64,000 nt of DNA from Liolophura sinensis. Lineage: Eukaryota > Mollusca > Polyplacophora > Chitonida > Chitonidae. The notes beneath the pieces are model-generated. The model ran no database searches, had not been told where the DNA came from, and saw nothing but the letters and a program-made list of their open reading frames with translations. Location: positions 10,504,193 through 10,568,192 of the forward strand of contig NC_088306.1 of the NCBI RefSeq assembly GCF_032854445.1, given 5' to 3'. This document shows, one piece after another, positions 35,101 through 42,446 of this stretch. The position numbers and the translations under genes are program-made. Positions within the stretch are counted from its first letter, which is position 1. Every line of letters starts with the position of its first letter.

Positions 35101-38100
35101 GGTGTTTTACGCCATACTCAAGACTATTTCACTTATACAACGGCGGCCAGCATTATGGTGGGAGGAAACCAGGCAGCGCCCGGGGGAAACCCACGACCAT
35201 CCGCAGACTGCTGGCAGACCTTCCCACGTATGGCCAGAGAGGAAGCCAGCATGAGCTGGACTTGAACTCACAGCGACTGTATTGGTGAGAGGCTCCTGGG
35301 TCATTACCCTGAGCCACGGCGGCCCCTACTATATATATATTCCTTTCACACTCACCTTGGGAGCTGGTGGTTCCTGGCCTGAAATTTCAAAAAATAACAG
35401 AATTAGATTTGACACATAGGAGTTAAGCACATAAACAAAGTTGGGAGAGAAATTTGATAGGTAAATTGTCCAATTCATATCAGCATATTTAACAGAAAGT
35501 TGGAACAGAATCAGTATTCTAAAACTTTACATCTCAGTATTCATAGTCTAATAATTAATTTTATTTCATAAAATGTTTAATTGATTGTGCAGTTCTTGTA
35601 AAGCAGAATTTCTGAGGTGAGGTGACCAGTGATGTAAATAAAGCCAAAAAAGTTCACAACAATTAAAAACGTCATGTTACCTTTCCCTTCCTTGAATTCT
35701 TTGACCTTATGTTGGTAATACGCATGGTACGGATCAGCAGGGTTCAGGAAGTTGAACTTCGGGTTGTTCACTTCATTCTGGCGAATTCTGCTCTCGAACT
35801 CTGGGCCATTTCTGGCAACAAAGCTGGCAGTCTTGTCAACAATATCTTTAGCATGAATTAAAGATTCATAACTCAGTGCAGCTTGTCTGATGAAAAACAT
35901 GGTCCATGTGAATGTACAAAAAGTTTGTTGATGATGAACATGAACGCTTGTTACTGTTGATGATACATGAACACTTGTTACTGCTGATGACATATGAACA
36001 TTTGTTATTGCTCATGTTACATGAACACTTGTTAGTGTTAATGTTACATGAAAGCTTATTACTGTTGATGATACATGAATGCTTGGTATTGTTGATGATA
36101 CATGAACACTTGTTATTGTTGATGATACATGAACACATGTAGTTAACAATAACATGTTATTCTTATCCAGATTCAGATGTACTTTGGTTCATATTAATTA
36201 GGATTAGTCCTAGTACACTGACCAGAAACTGTAGACCCACACTGAGAAACGTTTGGATATGCTGTAATGATAATCATGTCTGCTTAACTCCTGATAGGAG
36301 ACCACAGCATAAGTACATGTATTAGTGAACGGATTGCAGTGCGGCTCCACATACCTCTATGTGGTCAAATTAGGGGAACGATAACATTAGCGGAATGATA
36401 ACATTAGGGGAATGATAACAATAGTGGAATGATAACATTAGGGGATTGATAACAATAAGGGAATGATAACATTAGGGGATCAATAACATTAGGGGAATAA
36501 TAACATTAGGAGATCGATATCATTAGGTGAATGTTAACATCAGGAGATCGATAACGTTAGGCAGTTTGCAATGAAAAAATATTTGACTGAAAACAAGGTT
36601 TTCACACACTACATAGCATATACTGCAGCATGGTAGTTTTAAAATCAGCTTGATTGGTCAGTGATGCTCTGAATGGGAGATATTTTTTGAACTACTGTAG
36701 AAGGGTTTTTCTATTAAAAGTGACCTATAAAGTTGTAAAATTCAGAAATGCAGCAACTACAGAATTGCATGCAGTAAGCATATTAGGAGTGAGTGAGAGC
36801 TTAGGGTGTAACGTCGTACTTAACAATTTTTCAGTCATATGACGACGAAGGAGTGCTTAGGGTGCATGTCATGTGCCTCCTCGTTGCAAGACAGATTTCC
36901 ACCACTCTTTTATCTAGTACTGTTTCAGTGAGATGACTTACCCAAGGCAAGTAAACCTTCCCACTCTAATCATTATAATGATTCAGGTCAACCAGTCATT
37001 GCAATATCCCCTTTATGCTAAACGCCCAGCAAGGAAACTTCCTTTTTTAAGGTCTTGGGTGCGATGCGATCCAGAATTGACCCTGTATCTACCGCTCGCA
37101 AAGCAGACGCTCTAGCAGCTGAGCCATCAGGGCTGGTAAGCATATTCATTGACATGCATGTATGATTAGGGAATTCAGATCAAGATTTTAGCTGATCTGG
37201 ATTAGGCATCCTGGCCAATTTAACTGGTTACCTCTGATTGCATGTGGCGATGAGAAGGGCAGATGTTACATCATGCATTTGACCGGCTGGAGGTATGTAC
37301 AGTGTTTTCTCACACCAACACTCATGCTGTGCATGACTTGGTCTCTGACCAAAGGTTGAGCAGCCATAATTATAACATTTGCTAACAATTCTCCATCTAA
37401 AAGCTGAGTGTACTCCGATTAGTTCAATGGCAATGCTTGTTCATATCAGATACATTTTGTACCTGGTGCATCAACCAACCAGGTAAATATCAGAATCAAA
37501 AATAAAGAGGAAAGACATTTAGTCTACTGAATTATATTCCGACTAGTCTATCTAGATGACTAAGTGTGTTATTTTTAAAATACTGACATTCACAGTAACA
37601 CTGAATCCATCCCTTCCTCTGAAAAACCATGGTGGGATTTTAAATTCACATCTCCTTCCCACTCATGGCAACCACACCTACCTCCTCATTTTTTATGTAA
37701 CTTTGCGGTGGAATCTCAAATACTATCTTCTTACTTTACCACCCTCACTGATGAAATCAATTAACTTGCTGCCTTGTGGTCACATTAACTACTAGAACTT
37801 CAGCGGTACCAAACACCACACTGTAAACAGCCATTTTGAAATGTCATGGGACCTAACTGTAGGTCTGAAATGTAACTGAGTGTTGGCACTGAAATCTTCC
37901 AAAAAGTTATTCTATTTCCATTGTCGTCTGTAAGCACCCCTTCAATCGTCTTTATGCAACCCACTAAGGCATAAAAAAAGACTTGTATTTTTACTTCGCG
38001 CAGTTAAGTTTGGGTGCCATCAGCACGGACATCTTTGAGATCTGTTCCATCAAGTTAGCGTTCGTAAATCTGCAATGAGTTTTTGAAAGGCAGGGATGGA

Positions 38101-38566
38101 CTCAGGGTCATGATTAGCTCTGTAGGGCTATGATTATGTATACTATCACAGCCCTGTCTTGTTCCATAAGCTTAACTTGGACACCTCTGTACTTCCCTTG
38201 CTGGCTTTAGTATACCAAATAATTTGTCGTACAGTCGAGAGGGAATAGGCCCCTATATTCCGACTAGCTTTCCATTTATTCAAGTGTCAGTGTCACTCAA
38301 TGTGATCACAATCAGTTCCATAGACGCCCATCAAAATAAGTTTAATCTAGAGTCAAATTTTACCCCCCCACCCCCCCTCCCCCCCATGTCAAGATTAATT
38401 ACGACATAAATACGACAATTTGTTGTTGTTGAACAAGGATACTTCTGACTTCAGGAGGCGGGTAGATGATTCCTATCACTGGCTTGGACACAGTACCTTT
38501 GGTTGGCTCTTCGGGATCAGTTTGTTCCTCTTCCACAAGAGGCATCTGTACATCGATAGCCGGCAT
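15185..38566 (-). CDS. SF3A1: Splicing factor 3A subunit 1 (SF3A1/SF3a120), 19 coding exons
   Basis: Large subunit of the SF3a complex (with SF3A2 and SF3A3) of the U2 snRNP, acting in the nucleus in branch-site recognition and A-complex assembly. Coding exons in transcript order: 38443-38566, 35681-35845, 35356-35378, 34434-34567, 32894-33053, 32503-32565, 30250-30340, 29921-29992, 28709-28785, 26580-26767, 25742-25892, 24312-24413, 22050-22222, 21615-21754, 20885-21120, 18356-18555, 17051-17152, 16054-16125, 15185-15286. All have AG acceptors and GT donors with matching phases. Total is 2375 nt, one short of 2376, because exon 10 carries an apparent 1-base deletion; corrected length is about 791 aa against 793 in human. 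Domains: SURP1 (about 43-96), SURP2 (about 150-200), charged linker, conserved SPITGEKIPA segment, Pro/Met-rich region (555-690), ubiquitin-like domain (about 701-785) and C-terminal RGGRKK. Identification rests on near-identical segments such as VARNGRQFLT and YAQIDWHDFVVVETVDFQPN. Confidence 0.97.
15350..15455. repeat. 20-bp tandem repeat, 5 copies
   Basis: Unit AATTGCTATGATCAAATTAG repeated five times in SF3A1 intron 18, about 65 bp from exon 19. One copy has CTAT changed to CTACT-like sequence; the rest are nearly identical. Confidence 0.92.
15565..15605 (+). repeat. SINE family B tail fragment
   Basis: GCGACGTTAAACCCCAAGCA followed by CACTCACTCACTCAC, the characteristic end of family B. 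In SF3A1 intron 18. Confidence 0.6.
16208..16365 (-). mobile_element. SINE family A, 3' part
   Basis: TTATTTATTTATTTCATGGG tail, then body to the GGTTGCTGGCAGGCCTTCC block; head missing. In SF3A1 intron 17. Confidence 0.8.
17322..17530 (-). mobile_element. SINE family A, internally deleted
   Basis: Tail and head are both present, with box B-like GGACTTGAACTC and ending GGCGGTCCCTC, but the middle of the body is shortened. In SF3A1 intron 16. Confidence 0.75.
18356..18555 (-). CDS. SF3A1: SF3A1 coding exon 16
   Basis: 200 nt; His/Met/Pro-rich stretch, then PPPPPMEEEPASKKQKTEES and LIPEDDFLRTHN. The KKQKT patch is a likely nuclear localisation signal. Donor AAT|gtaagc. Confidence 0.96.
18745..20556. 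repeat. 37-bp minisatellite, about 49 copies
   Basis: Unit contains ACCATTCCACTAGTGCACAC then TGAGCAAACTTCTAACA. It fills most of SF3A1 intron 15. Variants (CTAG/CTGG, GTGCAC/GTGTAC, TTCT/TTCC, and a CCAAT/CCACT change) are mixed along the array. Because 37 is not a multiple of three, all three frames of the - strand stay open over long runs, producing the spurious MEWLLEVCSVCTSG-type open frames. The array ends about 330 bp from exon 15. Confidence 0.97.
20885..21120 (-). CDS. SF3A1: SF3A1 coding exon 15 (Pro/Met-rich)
   Basis: 236 nt; opens with PDEEKEKIGPAKPNQ and continues as a low-complexity Pro/Met region typical of SF3A1 between the central part and the ubiquitin-like domain. The opposite strand contains a perfect G-quadruplex motif near 20976-21005. 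Confidence 0.95.
21150..21440. repeat. Dispersed repeat, copy 1
   Basis: The segment 21259-21440 (GAGCAACTTTCAGGGCAATG ... CTTCAGAATATGCTTGAATA) recurs as a diverged copy at 29468-29655. The left part (GTGAAAAAC-side, CACTTATATGATGGCAG ... CCCTTTGGCAAG) resembles 34690-34785. In SF3A1 intron 14. No coding potential; family unknown to me. Confidence 0.6.
21615..21754 (-). CDS. SF3A1: SF3A1 coding exon 14
   Basis: 140 nt; VVWDGHTASMEKVTQKAREN, then EDQIAVIHKVKGLV. Acceptor TGATTTAG, donor GT|gtaagt. Confidence 0.96.
22050..22222 (-). CDS. SF3A1: SF3A1 coding exon 13
   Basis: 173 nt; GLLDPKWIEERNRSIHEK to HLAERRTDIFGSGAEETQ, ending IGKK|gtgagc. Closely follows the vertebrate sequence. Confidence 0.97.
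22563..22835 (-). mobile_element. SINE family A, full length, diverged
   Basis: Tail TTATTTATTTGACTGATTTT, body, and a head ending GACACAGAGGCC with degraded box A and box B. In SF3A1 intron 12. Confidence 0.75.
22870..23010 (-). mobile_element. SINE family A, 3' part
   Basis: Tail GATTGGTGTTTTACGTTATA and body to the GCTGGCAGACCTTCCCACG block. It lies about 60 bp after the preceding copy in the same orientation. Confidence 0.75.
23083..24312. repeat. 49-54-bp minisatellite, about 23 units, with exon-junction copies
   Basis: Units of about 49 bp (GCCTTGCTTTAGGTCAGGCA, then GTTTGGCCAGAAATGACC ... AGCTACAA) mix with 54-bp units that carry an extra TGTCT segment. The last units next to exon 12 become 94 bp because each includes CTCATTTCTTACCAATCCTC plus TGTGCTCATGC, a copy of the exon 12 end with its splice donor. 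It occupies more than half of SF3A1 intron 12. Confidence 0.95.
24312..24413 (-). CDS. SF3A1: SF3A1 coding exon 12
   Basis: 102 nt; contains the conserved SPITGEKIPAHKVHEHMRIG. Its last 20 nt and donor (ATTG|gtaaga) are copied twice in the intron 12 minisatellite immediately downstream. Confidence 0.97.
24765..25120 (-). mobile_element. Two adjacent SINE family A copies
   Basis: A short 3' fragment (about 24765-24860) followed by a near-full copy (about 24873-25120) that ends in the tRNA-like head AACTGAGCCATGGAGGCCCC. In SF3A1 intron 11. Confidence 0.8.
25267..25412 (-). mobile_element. SINE family A, 3' part
   Basis: GATAGGTGTTTTACGAGCTA tail and body with GGTCGGAGGAAACCGGGCAG. Head missing. 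In SF3A1 intron 11. Confidence 0.8.
25742..25892 (-). CDS. SF3A1: SF3A1 coding exon 11
   Basis: 151 nt: acidic DMEEDSDDEMEIEKQ, a proline run, then PPTPDQVVVRKDYNPK, which matches the vertebrate protein. The opposite strand is very G-rich here. Confidence 0.96.
26253..26430. repeat. SINE family A fragment joined to a duplicated segment
   Basis: About 26253-26312 is a family A 3' fragment (- strand) that breaks off at CAGCATTATT. It is followed by two direct copies of GACAAAAATATAAAAAGACC (near 26325 and 26400) about 77 bp apart. In SF3A1 intron 10. Confidence 0.65.
26580..26767 (-). CDS. SF3A1: SF3A1 coding exon 10, apparent frameshift
   Basis: The exon opens in frame with FDDAVEMEVESDDEDEGE and closes with MDNTQVQ|DMEEDSDDE continuing into exon 11, but these two conserved ends are in different frames. 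The exon is 188 nt where 189 is expected. Read straight through, the frame meets a TAG early in exon 11. The likeliest place is the C6 run (G6 on the + strand, 26622-26627), where one more C restores the frame. The middle is not conserved, so the exact spot cannot be fixed. Confidence 0.85.
26955..27200 (-). mobile_element. SINE family A, nearly full length
   Basis: Tail, body with GGTGGGAGGAAACCGGGCAG, box B-like GGACTTGAACTCACAGCG, and head to AACCAAGTGAGCCAC. In SF3A1 intron 9. Confidence 0.88.
27248..27440 (-). mobile_element. SINE family A, head-truncated
   Basis: Tail TTATTTATTTATTTGGTGTT, body, and ending just past box B (GACTTGAACTCACAGTGACC). It follows the previous copy by 50 bp. 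Confidence 0.85.
28125..28570 (-). mobile_element. SINE family A plus a duplicated head segment
   Basis: A full copy (about 28125-28375) ends CCACTGAGGCCCCGTGATGG. A second partial body and head (about 28405-28565) ends CCACTGAGGCCCTGTGATGG. Both are followed by TTTTGGTATCT, so head plus flank has been duplicated in tandem. In SF3A1 intron 9. Confidence 0.8.
28709..28785 (-). CDS. SF3A1: SF3A1 coding exon 9
   Basis: 77 nt; LPPPTSAEEVGVRVLQQERF then DKGD. Acceptor TTCCAACAG, donor GAC|gtaagt. Confidence 0.95.
29223..29395. repeat. 33-bp tandem repeat, 5 copies
   Basis: Unit GGTAACCTTCCTTATACATA then CAGTGTATCTATG. Because 33 is a multiple of three, open frames persist on both strands (NLPYTYSVSMG and KVTHRYTVCIR), and neither is likely real. 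In SF3A1 intron 8. Confidence 0.92.
29468..29655. repeat. Dispersed repeat, copy 2
   Basis: Diverged relative of 21259-21440; shared blocks include GAGCAACTTTCAG, CACATTTTTAATTTG and CTTCAGAATATGCTTGAATA. In SF3A1 intron 8, same orientation as copy 1. Confidence 0.65.
29921..29992 (-). CDS. SF3A1: SF3A1 coding exon 8
   Basis: 72 nt encoding YAQIDWHDFVVVETVDFQPN and following NEQ. This segment is essentially invariant against the vertebrate protein and anchors the identification. Donor G|gtatgc. Confidence 0.98.
30250..30340 (-). CDS. SF3A1: SF3A1 coding exon 7
   Basis: 91 nt; VLDEVNYRVEWAKHQDREKR followed by a Glu/Arg-rich helix. Acceptor TTTGTGTAG, donor G|gtagag. Confidence 0.95.
30792..31795. 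repeat. 76-81-bp minisatellite, about 13 copies
   Basis: Unit contains GAGCTTTGGTTAATGGTTCA, then AAATAAGGCATCAACTGAG and ACATGATCAACAACATAGG. Units end either in ATTTTGGAAAATACATGG (81 bp) or in ACTTTGGCACATGG (about 76 bp). It fills half of SF3A1 intron 6. Confidence 0.95.
32503..32565 (-). CDS. SF3A1: SF3A1 coding exon 6
   Basis: 63 nt, phase 0 at both ends: ILIPPKDLLNKLKQESENPK plus A. Acceptor CCTTCAG, donor GCC|gtgagt. Confidence 0.95.
32894..33053 (-). CDS. SF3A1: SF3A1 coding exon 5 (SURP2)
   Basis: 160 nt; encodes the second SURP module (DVVKLTAQFVARNGRQFLT to KLVEQYTK), which in human contacts SF3A3. Nearly identical to the vertebrate protein. Donor AAG|gtcaga is non-consensus at +3. 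Confidence 0.98.
33130..33402 (-). mobile_element. SINE family A, full length, best preserved
   Basis: Tail TTATTTATTTATTTGATTGG, intact body, box B-like GCTGGACTTGAACTCACAG, and head GACTTAGCCACGGAGGCCCC. The flanking TACGTGACATAA appears on both sides (33121-33132 and 33401-33412), which fits a target-site duplication of about 12 bp. In SF3A1 intron 4. Confidence 0.93.
33525..33625 (-). mobile_element. SINE family A fragment
   Basis: Tail and first part of the body only (GTGCTATATGCCGTACTCAA, GACAGCATTATTGTGGG). In SF3A1 intron 4. Confidence 0.7.
34434..34567 (-). CDS. SF3A1: SF3A1 coding exon 4
   Basis: 134 nt; encodes PSLFQSNLKITQ through the conserved FEFIADPPSISAFDL lead-in to SURP2. 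Acceptor TTGTTTCCAG, donor CT|gtaagt. Confidence 0.95.
34680..34790. repeat. SINE-tail-like relic
   Basis: GTACTCAAGCATATTTCACT and CGACAGCGG resemble the family A end, but the rest (GGAGTGCCTAGAGTAACCCA, CCTTTGGCAAG) differs and recurs in diverged form at about 21145-21225 and 57600-57680. Probably a different family sharing a tail. In SF3A1 intron 3. Confidence 0.4.
35055..35328 (-). mobile_element. SINE family A, full length, after an (AT)n run
   Basis: (AT)n at about 35055-35079 merges into a TTTA tail, followed by body, box B and head ending GAGCCACGGCGGCCCCTAC. In SF3A1 intron 3, ending 28 bp before microexon 3. Confidence 0.88.
35356..35378 (-). CDS. SF3A1: SF3A1 coding exon 3 (23-nt microexon)
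   Basis: Acceptor AATTTCAG, 23 nt (GQEPPAPK with one base from exon 2), donor AAG|gtgagt. Skipping it would shift the frame, because 23 is not a multiple of three. The match to the phases on both sides supports it. Confidence 0.8.
35681..35845 (-). CDS. SF3A1: SF3A1 coding exon 2 (SURP1)
   Basis: Acceptor CTAAAG, 165 nt, donor AAAG|gtaaca. Encodes almost the whole first SURP module, from IVDKTASFVARNGPEFE to KVKEFKEGK. The upstream intron has a weak polypyrimidine tract and a 27-bp tandem repeat starting about 85 bp away. Confidence 0.97.
35935..36140. repeat. 27-bp tandem repeat, about 8 copies
   Basis: Unit ATGAACACTTGTTACTGTTG plus seven bases. Because 27 is a multiple of three, open frames appear on both strands. 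It lies in SF3A1 intron 1, about 90 bp upstream of exon 2. Confidence 0.88.
36371..36560. repeat. 17-bp tandem repeat, about 11 copies
   Basis: Unit GGGGAATGATAACATTA with drift (GATCGATAACATTAGG variants toward the right). In SF3A1 intron 1. Confidence 0.88.
36787..37137 (-). mobile_element. SINE family B, nearly full length
   Basis: Read on the + strand it opens GAGTGAGAGCTTAGGGTGTA (tail) and closes CTCTAGCAGCTGAGCCATCA, the reverse of a tRNA-like head. Internal blocks are CAGTCATATGACGACGAAGG, ACTTACCCAAGGCAAGTAAA and GGTCAACCAGTCATTGCA. In SF3A1 intron 1. Confidence 0.85.
38443..38566 (-). CDS. SF3A1: SF3A1 coding exon 1
   Basis: ATG at 38564-38566; 41 codons plus one base, ending with the conserved GIIYPPPEVR, donor AGAA|gtatcc. 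The start agrees with the MPA... N-terminus of vertebrate SF3A1. The 90-codon open frame on the opposite strand (38420-38692) is a shadow of this exon. Confidence 0.95.
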
Positions 38567-38619
38567 TTTGACGCTTTGCTGAGGTTACAATATCTAAATT
38601 TAGGTCACGTTTTTCACCG

Positions 38620-38643
38620 TCACGCTAACCTTGTCGCAGCCAT
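38620..38643 (-). promoter_or_regulatory. Upstream ORF and YY1-like motif in the SF3A1 leader
   Basis: AAAATGGCTGC at the start of an 8-codon upstream ORF (MAATRLA, TGA at 38620-38622), ending 53 nt before the main ATG. AA-ATGGC-GC is the YY1 core often found just downstream of metazoan transcription starts. Whether this ATG is in the transcript depends on the true start site, which I cannot see. No TATA box was noticed. Confidence 0.45.
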
Positions 38644-39343
38644 TTTAACTTTACGTGCCAACAAAAGGAAGAGCTCTAGTCAGGGGAGGTAACACATGAC
38701 TTAATGATCGGTTAGCCACAAAGGCGGTAAATAACGGTGGTGTGAAGTGTGTCGTGGTCAGTAAATGCCCAATGGTGCGACCAGAGCACAAGAGAAACAA
38801 AAGGGGAAACAAAGATACATATGAGTTCATTATCAAGTAATGTGAAGATGTCTATTTTCTCTGTCTTTCGTTTATTTATTTATTTATTTACCGGTATCTA
38901 TTTTTTTGTAATTCATTGCTGTTTTCAAGAATATTTTACTTGTGCATATCGGATCGCGGACAATCTTGGTAAGATGCATGTATGCTACATATGTGGTCAG
39001 TCTATAAAGCCACTGACAAATTTTCACATTTGTGACACACAGATATACAATATGCATGTACAATAGTGAATTTTATTTTTTTATTTTTATTTTTTTTCAT
39101 CAGGGAACATAAAATTGCGTAAAAGGACTTCAACACCAAATTCATGAATATACCGGAACTGAGAATTAACTGGAGAAATCCAGAAATCTCCCTTTATTTC
39201 CATCGGTTGTATTTGTTTTAGGCCTACACCCTACACAGAAAATCTAGAAAATATATAAAATACGATAGCTATAAGAACAATCTCTTTTCGGAAATGATTA
39301 GACTGGAAACCAGTCGCATGTGTGTGATTTTCATTTGTTAAGT

Positions 39344-39348
<5 letters not shown>

Positions 39349-39440
<92 letters not shown>
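39349..39440. repeat. (GT)n microsatellite
   Basis: About 46 uninterrupted GT units, source of the poly-His/Thr open frame on the - strand. Confidence 0.97.
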
Positions 39441-39442
<2 letters not shown>

Positions 39443-40063
39443 TGGCAGCAGTATGAAATCTCACGTTAATAACGACCTTAGATAACCTTAATGACCTTAG
39501 TGATGACGAAAAGTAAACTGACATGGCTATAACGTGATGTATGGCTATAACGTGATACATGGCTACAGTCGGCACTAATCATATTGGTCCGTAGCCTGTA
39601 GGTAGTATGCCTATATCTACCTACATGTTAAACCATGGCCGGTGGTTTCATGATTTTTGCAGGAGAACTTTTTCTGAAAATCAAAGCGAAATCACATGCA
39701 CTGTTAGCTGACTTAACGCTAGACATGTATGTTTAAGTATCTATAGGCCACATGCACAGGCCAATACACCTATTCAAAATCTACCATAAAATGGCCAGCT
39801 GTTGATGTTGGTATGCCTAGGCCTACATGTAGGTTAACTAGACACAATGACACTGATTGCCTATCAGGTGAAATCAATATTGTCATATCTGGACTTTTCT
39901 CATCGTACGGCAACTCTAAAATTAATTTTTGTGTGATCCCTTCAAGCATATAGATTAAATCCTGTTTTAAATCCTGTTTTAAATCCTGTGACCCGAGAAG
40001 ACTTCTCAAGTTGAAGCCATGAAAGGCAAAGATGCATATGGTTAGCGCGATGTTTTCACCGTG

Positions 40064-40345
40064 ATTTATTTATTTATTGGTGTTTTATATATTGATTAGT
40101 GTTTTATGCCGTTCTCAGGAATATTTCACATATAACAGCGGTTACAAACATTATGATGTTTGAGGAAACTGGACTCAATTCCACGACCATCCGCAGGTTG
40201 CTGGATATTATAGCTTCCCACATACAGCTGGAGTGATTGAGTGAGTGCTTGGGGTTTAACGTCGAACTTAACAATTTTTCAGTTATATGACGACCAAGGA
40301 ATCCTTAGAGTGCTTGTAATCTGTAGCCTGCTTAGGTTTCCTATC
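40064..40345 (-). mobile_element. SINE family A fragment followed by SINE family B fragment
   Basis: Family A 3' part at about 40064-40220 (TTATGCCGTTCTCAGGAATA, CGACCATCCGCAGGTTGCTG), then family B tail at about 40225-40345 (GAGTGAGTGCTTGGGGTTTA, CAGTTATATGACGACC). Confidence 0.75.
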
Positions 40346-41621
40346 TCACTGAAGTCAGATCTATAGTCGTTCGCTATACCGGTACCAATAACTCGCCAAC
40401 AAGATCTGCAGTAGCCTACTGAGGCTTCCCATCTCACTGAAGTCAGAACTAAAACCGTTCACTTTACCGGTACTAATAACCGTCGTTCACTATGCTGAAC
40501 CCACTGACAAGTTCTGAAGAAACACTTAGTCCTGCTAAGTCCGATAAATCTTCCTCTTGAGGTCAAACGTTAGTTAGTCCGATAATCACAATATAATCCA
40601 CCAACATCACTTTTTTGCAAGGGTTTTGATCAGTCCACATTAAAATGTGTTACGACCCTAACTGTCTGTGTTATAAAGAGATGGCTTGTTCGAAATACAC
40701 GACAGTTTAGCCGCACAAAAAAGTAACCAAAACCAGCAGATTTTATTTTACAACAATTTATTAGGTTTAACAAGAACAGATAACAAGACTTTTACAAATA
40801 CTAAAGTACTTAAGTTTAACAAGAAAGGATAGCAGTATCTTTACAAATACTAAAGTACTTACATGTACAACGGTGTCAAGTACAAACGGACGCATATACT
40901 CCACAACGCTTAAAAATTGCACAGAGGCAATATTCACAAGAGGGAAAATCATCAGTATAACTGAGTGTATGACGAAATATACACAAAATTCCACAGGCAG
41001 GGTCCGTGTACTAATAAGCACTGTGTACACAAGAGCACAAATTAATTATACAAGTTCAGACTGAACAGGTACTCGGTGGAGATAAGATATAACAAAGCCA
41101 GAGGCTATAAAGACACCAAAATTCAGCACAAATGGCCCACTAAAGTAACACACAGCGAAAGCATCAAAAACTCTCAATAATTCTCCTTTCTCCTACTTTG
41201 ACTTGCTTTCATTGGTCTTATGTAGACTGGTATATAAGTCTATATAACACTTGTTGTAAACAAACAGACCCCGAACTGAGCGTATTCTGGAGCGTATTAA
41301 GGCAGAGGCAGACAGCAGGCCCTGAATTCAGCATATGTAAACAGTGGCAAGCTAAATTTAGAAGCTGTTATGTGCACATAACAAATGGTAATCATTTAGT
41401 ATAGCGACTGCTTTTAGGCTCTCTAACTTCTTTGTGATAGTTGGAAAATGGCCACTCGTATAACCGGTGAAATACACCGTTATCTCAGTTGACCTTGGTT
41501 TCCCTTTTAACCATCAGAGGCTAAAATGTTCTCATATTTCTCAGAAAAGTTGGGACTTTAATCCTAAACTAAAGTCTGGGTGGACTTAATCTGATTAACC
41601 AGCATGACCAGTAGTCTGGGT

Positions 41622-41870
41622 ATTTATTTATTAGTGTTTTACGCCGTTCTTAAGATTATTTGTACGTGCATGGCACGCAGTATATCATACCGGCCCCCGA
41701 TAGCACAGCTGCTAGAGCGCCCGCTTCGGGAGCGTTAGACTCAGGGTCAATCCTGAGTCGAGTCACACCTAAGAGCTTTTTTTTAACTTTTTTGTTCAAC
41801 GACTGGTTGACCCATATCAGTGCCTTACTTGCCTTCGGTAAATCATCTCTGCAACGCGATGTGTACATGA
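41622..41870. mobile_element. SINE A tail fragment next to SINE B head
   Basis: About 41622-41680 is a short family A tail (- strand). About 41690-41870 is the family B head on the + strand: GATAGCACAGCTGCTAGAGC (box A-like) and GGGTCAATCCTGAGTCGAG (box B-like), truncated after the CCTTCGGTAAATC block. The cloverleaf-like head is a SINE, not a tRNA gene. Confidence 0.75.
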
Positions 41871-42234
41871 AGTTGGTTAAGGCGAAGATGTAAAGCCATC
41901 AACACCTCTATAGGGACTATACGTACAATCAAGGCATACAGGAAAAACCAGAGCATCGACGACAGTGTATCAGCTGACAAATGGTCGCATTTAATCGGTG
42001 AAATACGGCCTCGTGTCAATTTACATCAGGTACTGTTTTATTCTAACGGTCCATCTACATGATGAGAAAGTAAAGAATTACCACGAAGGCCACCCCGAGA
42101 GCTTTGGAAACAGGGGAGATTATCCAGCACTGAGATTAAATCAACATCTTGAGTCCACGACTGACGGGAAGACCAGTCACACAATACATACTACATATAC
42201 AACATACATCTTAGTTCCGTGTTTTGAACATGAT

Positions 42235-42446
42235 TTGTGGTATGTCTCAGAAGCCTCTCATCTATGTGGTCGCTGTGAGTCCAGTTGATGGTGGTGGCTT
42301 CTTCTTCAGCCTTACGTTGCAAGCAACCTGCGGTTGGTTGTGGGTTTCTCACGGGCTCTGCCCGTTTTATGCACCATTATGCTGGCCGCCGTCGTATAAA
42401 CGAAATGTTCTTGGGCACGGCGTCCATTTCCAATCAAATAAATAAA
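42235..42446 (+). mobile_element. SINE family A, head-truncated
   Basis: GCCTCTCATCTATGTGGTCG through body to CCAATCAAATAAATAAATC; box A missing. Confidence 0.75.

Noticed and set aside
38420-38692. 90-codon + strand open frame
   Set aside because: Antisense shadow of SF3A1 exon 1 and its leader.
39231-39575. Poly-His/Thr open frame on the - strand
   Set aside because: Translation of the (GT)n microsatellite.
41690-41770. tRNA-like sequence with box A and box B
   Set aside because: It is the head of SINE family B; neighbouring sequence continues into the SINE body, and the acceptor stem does not close.
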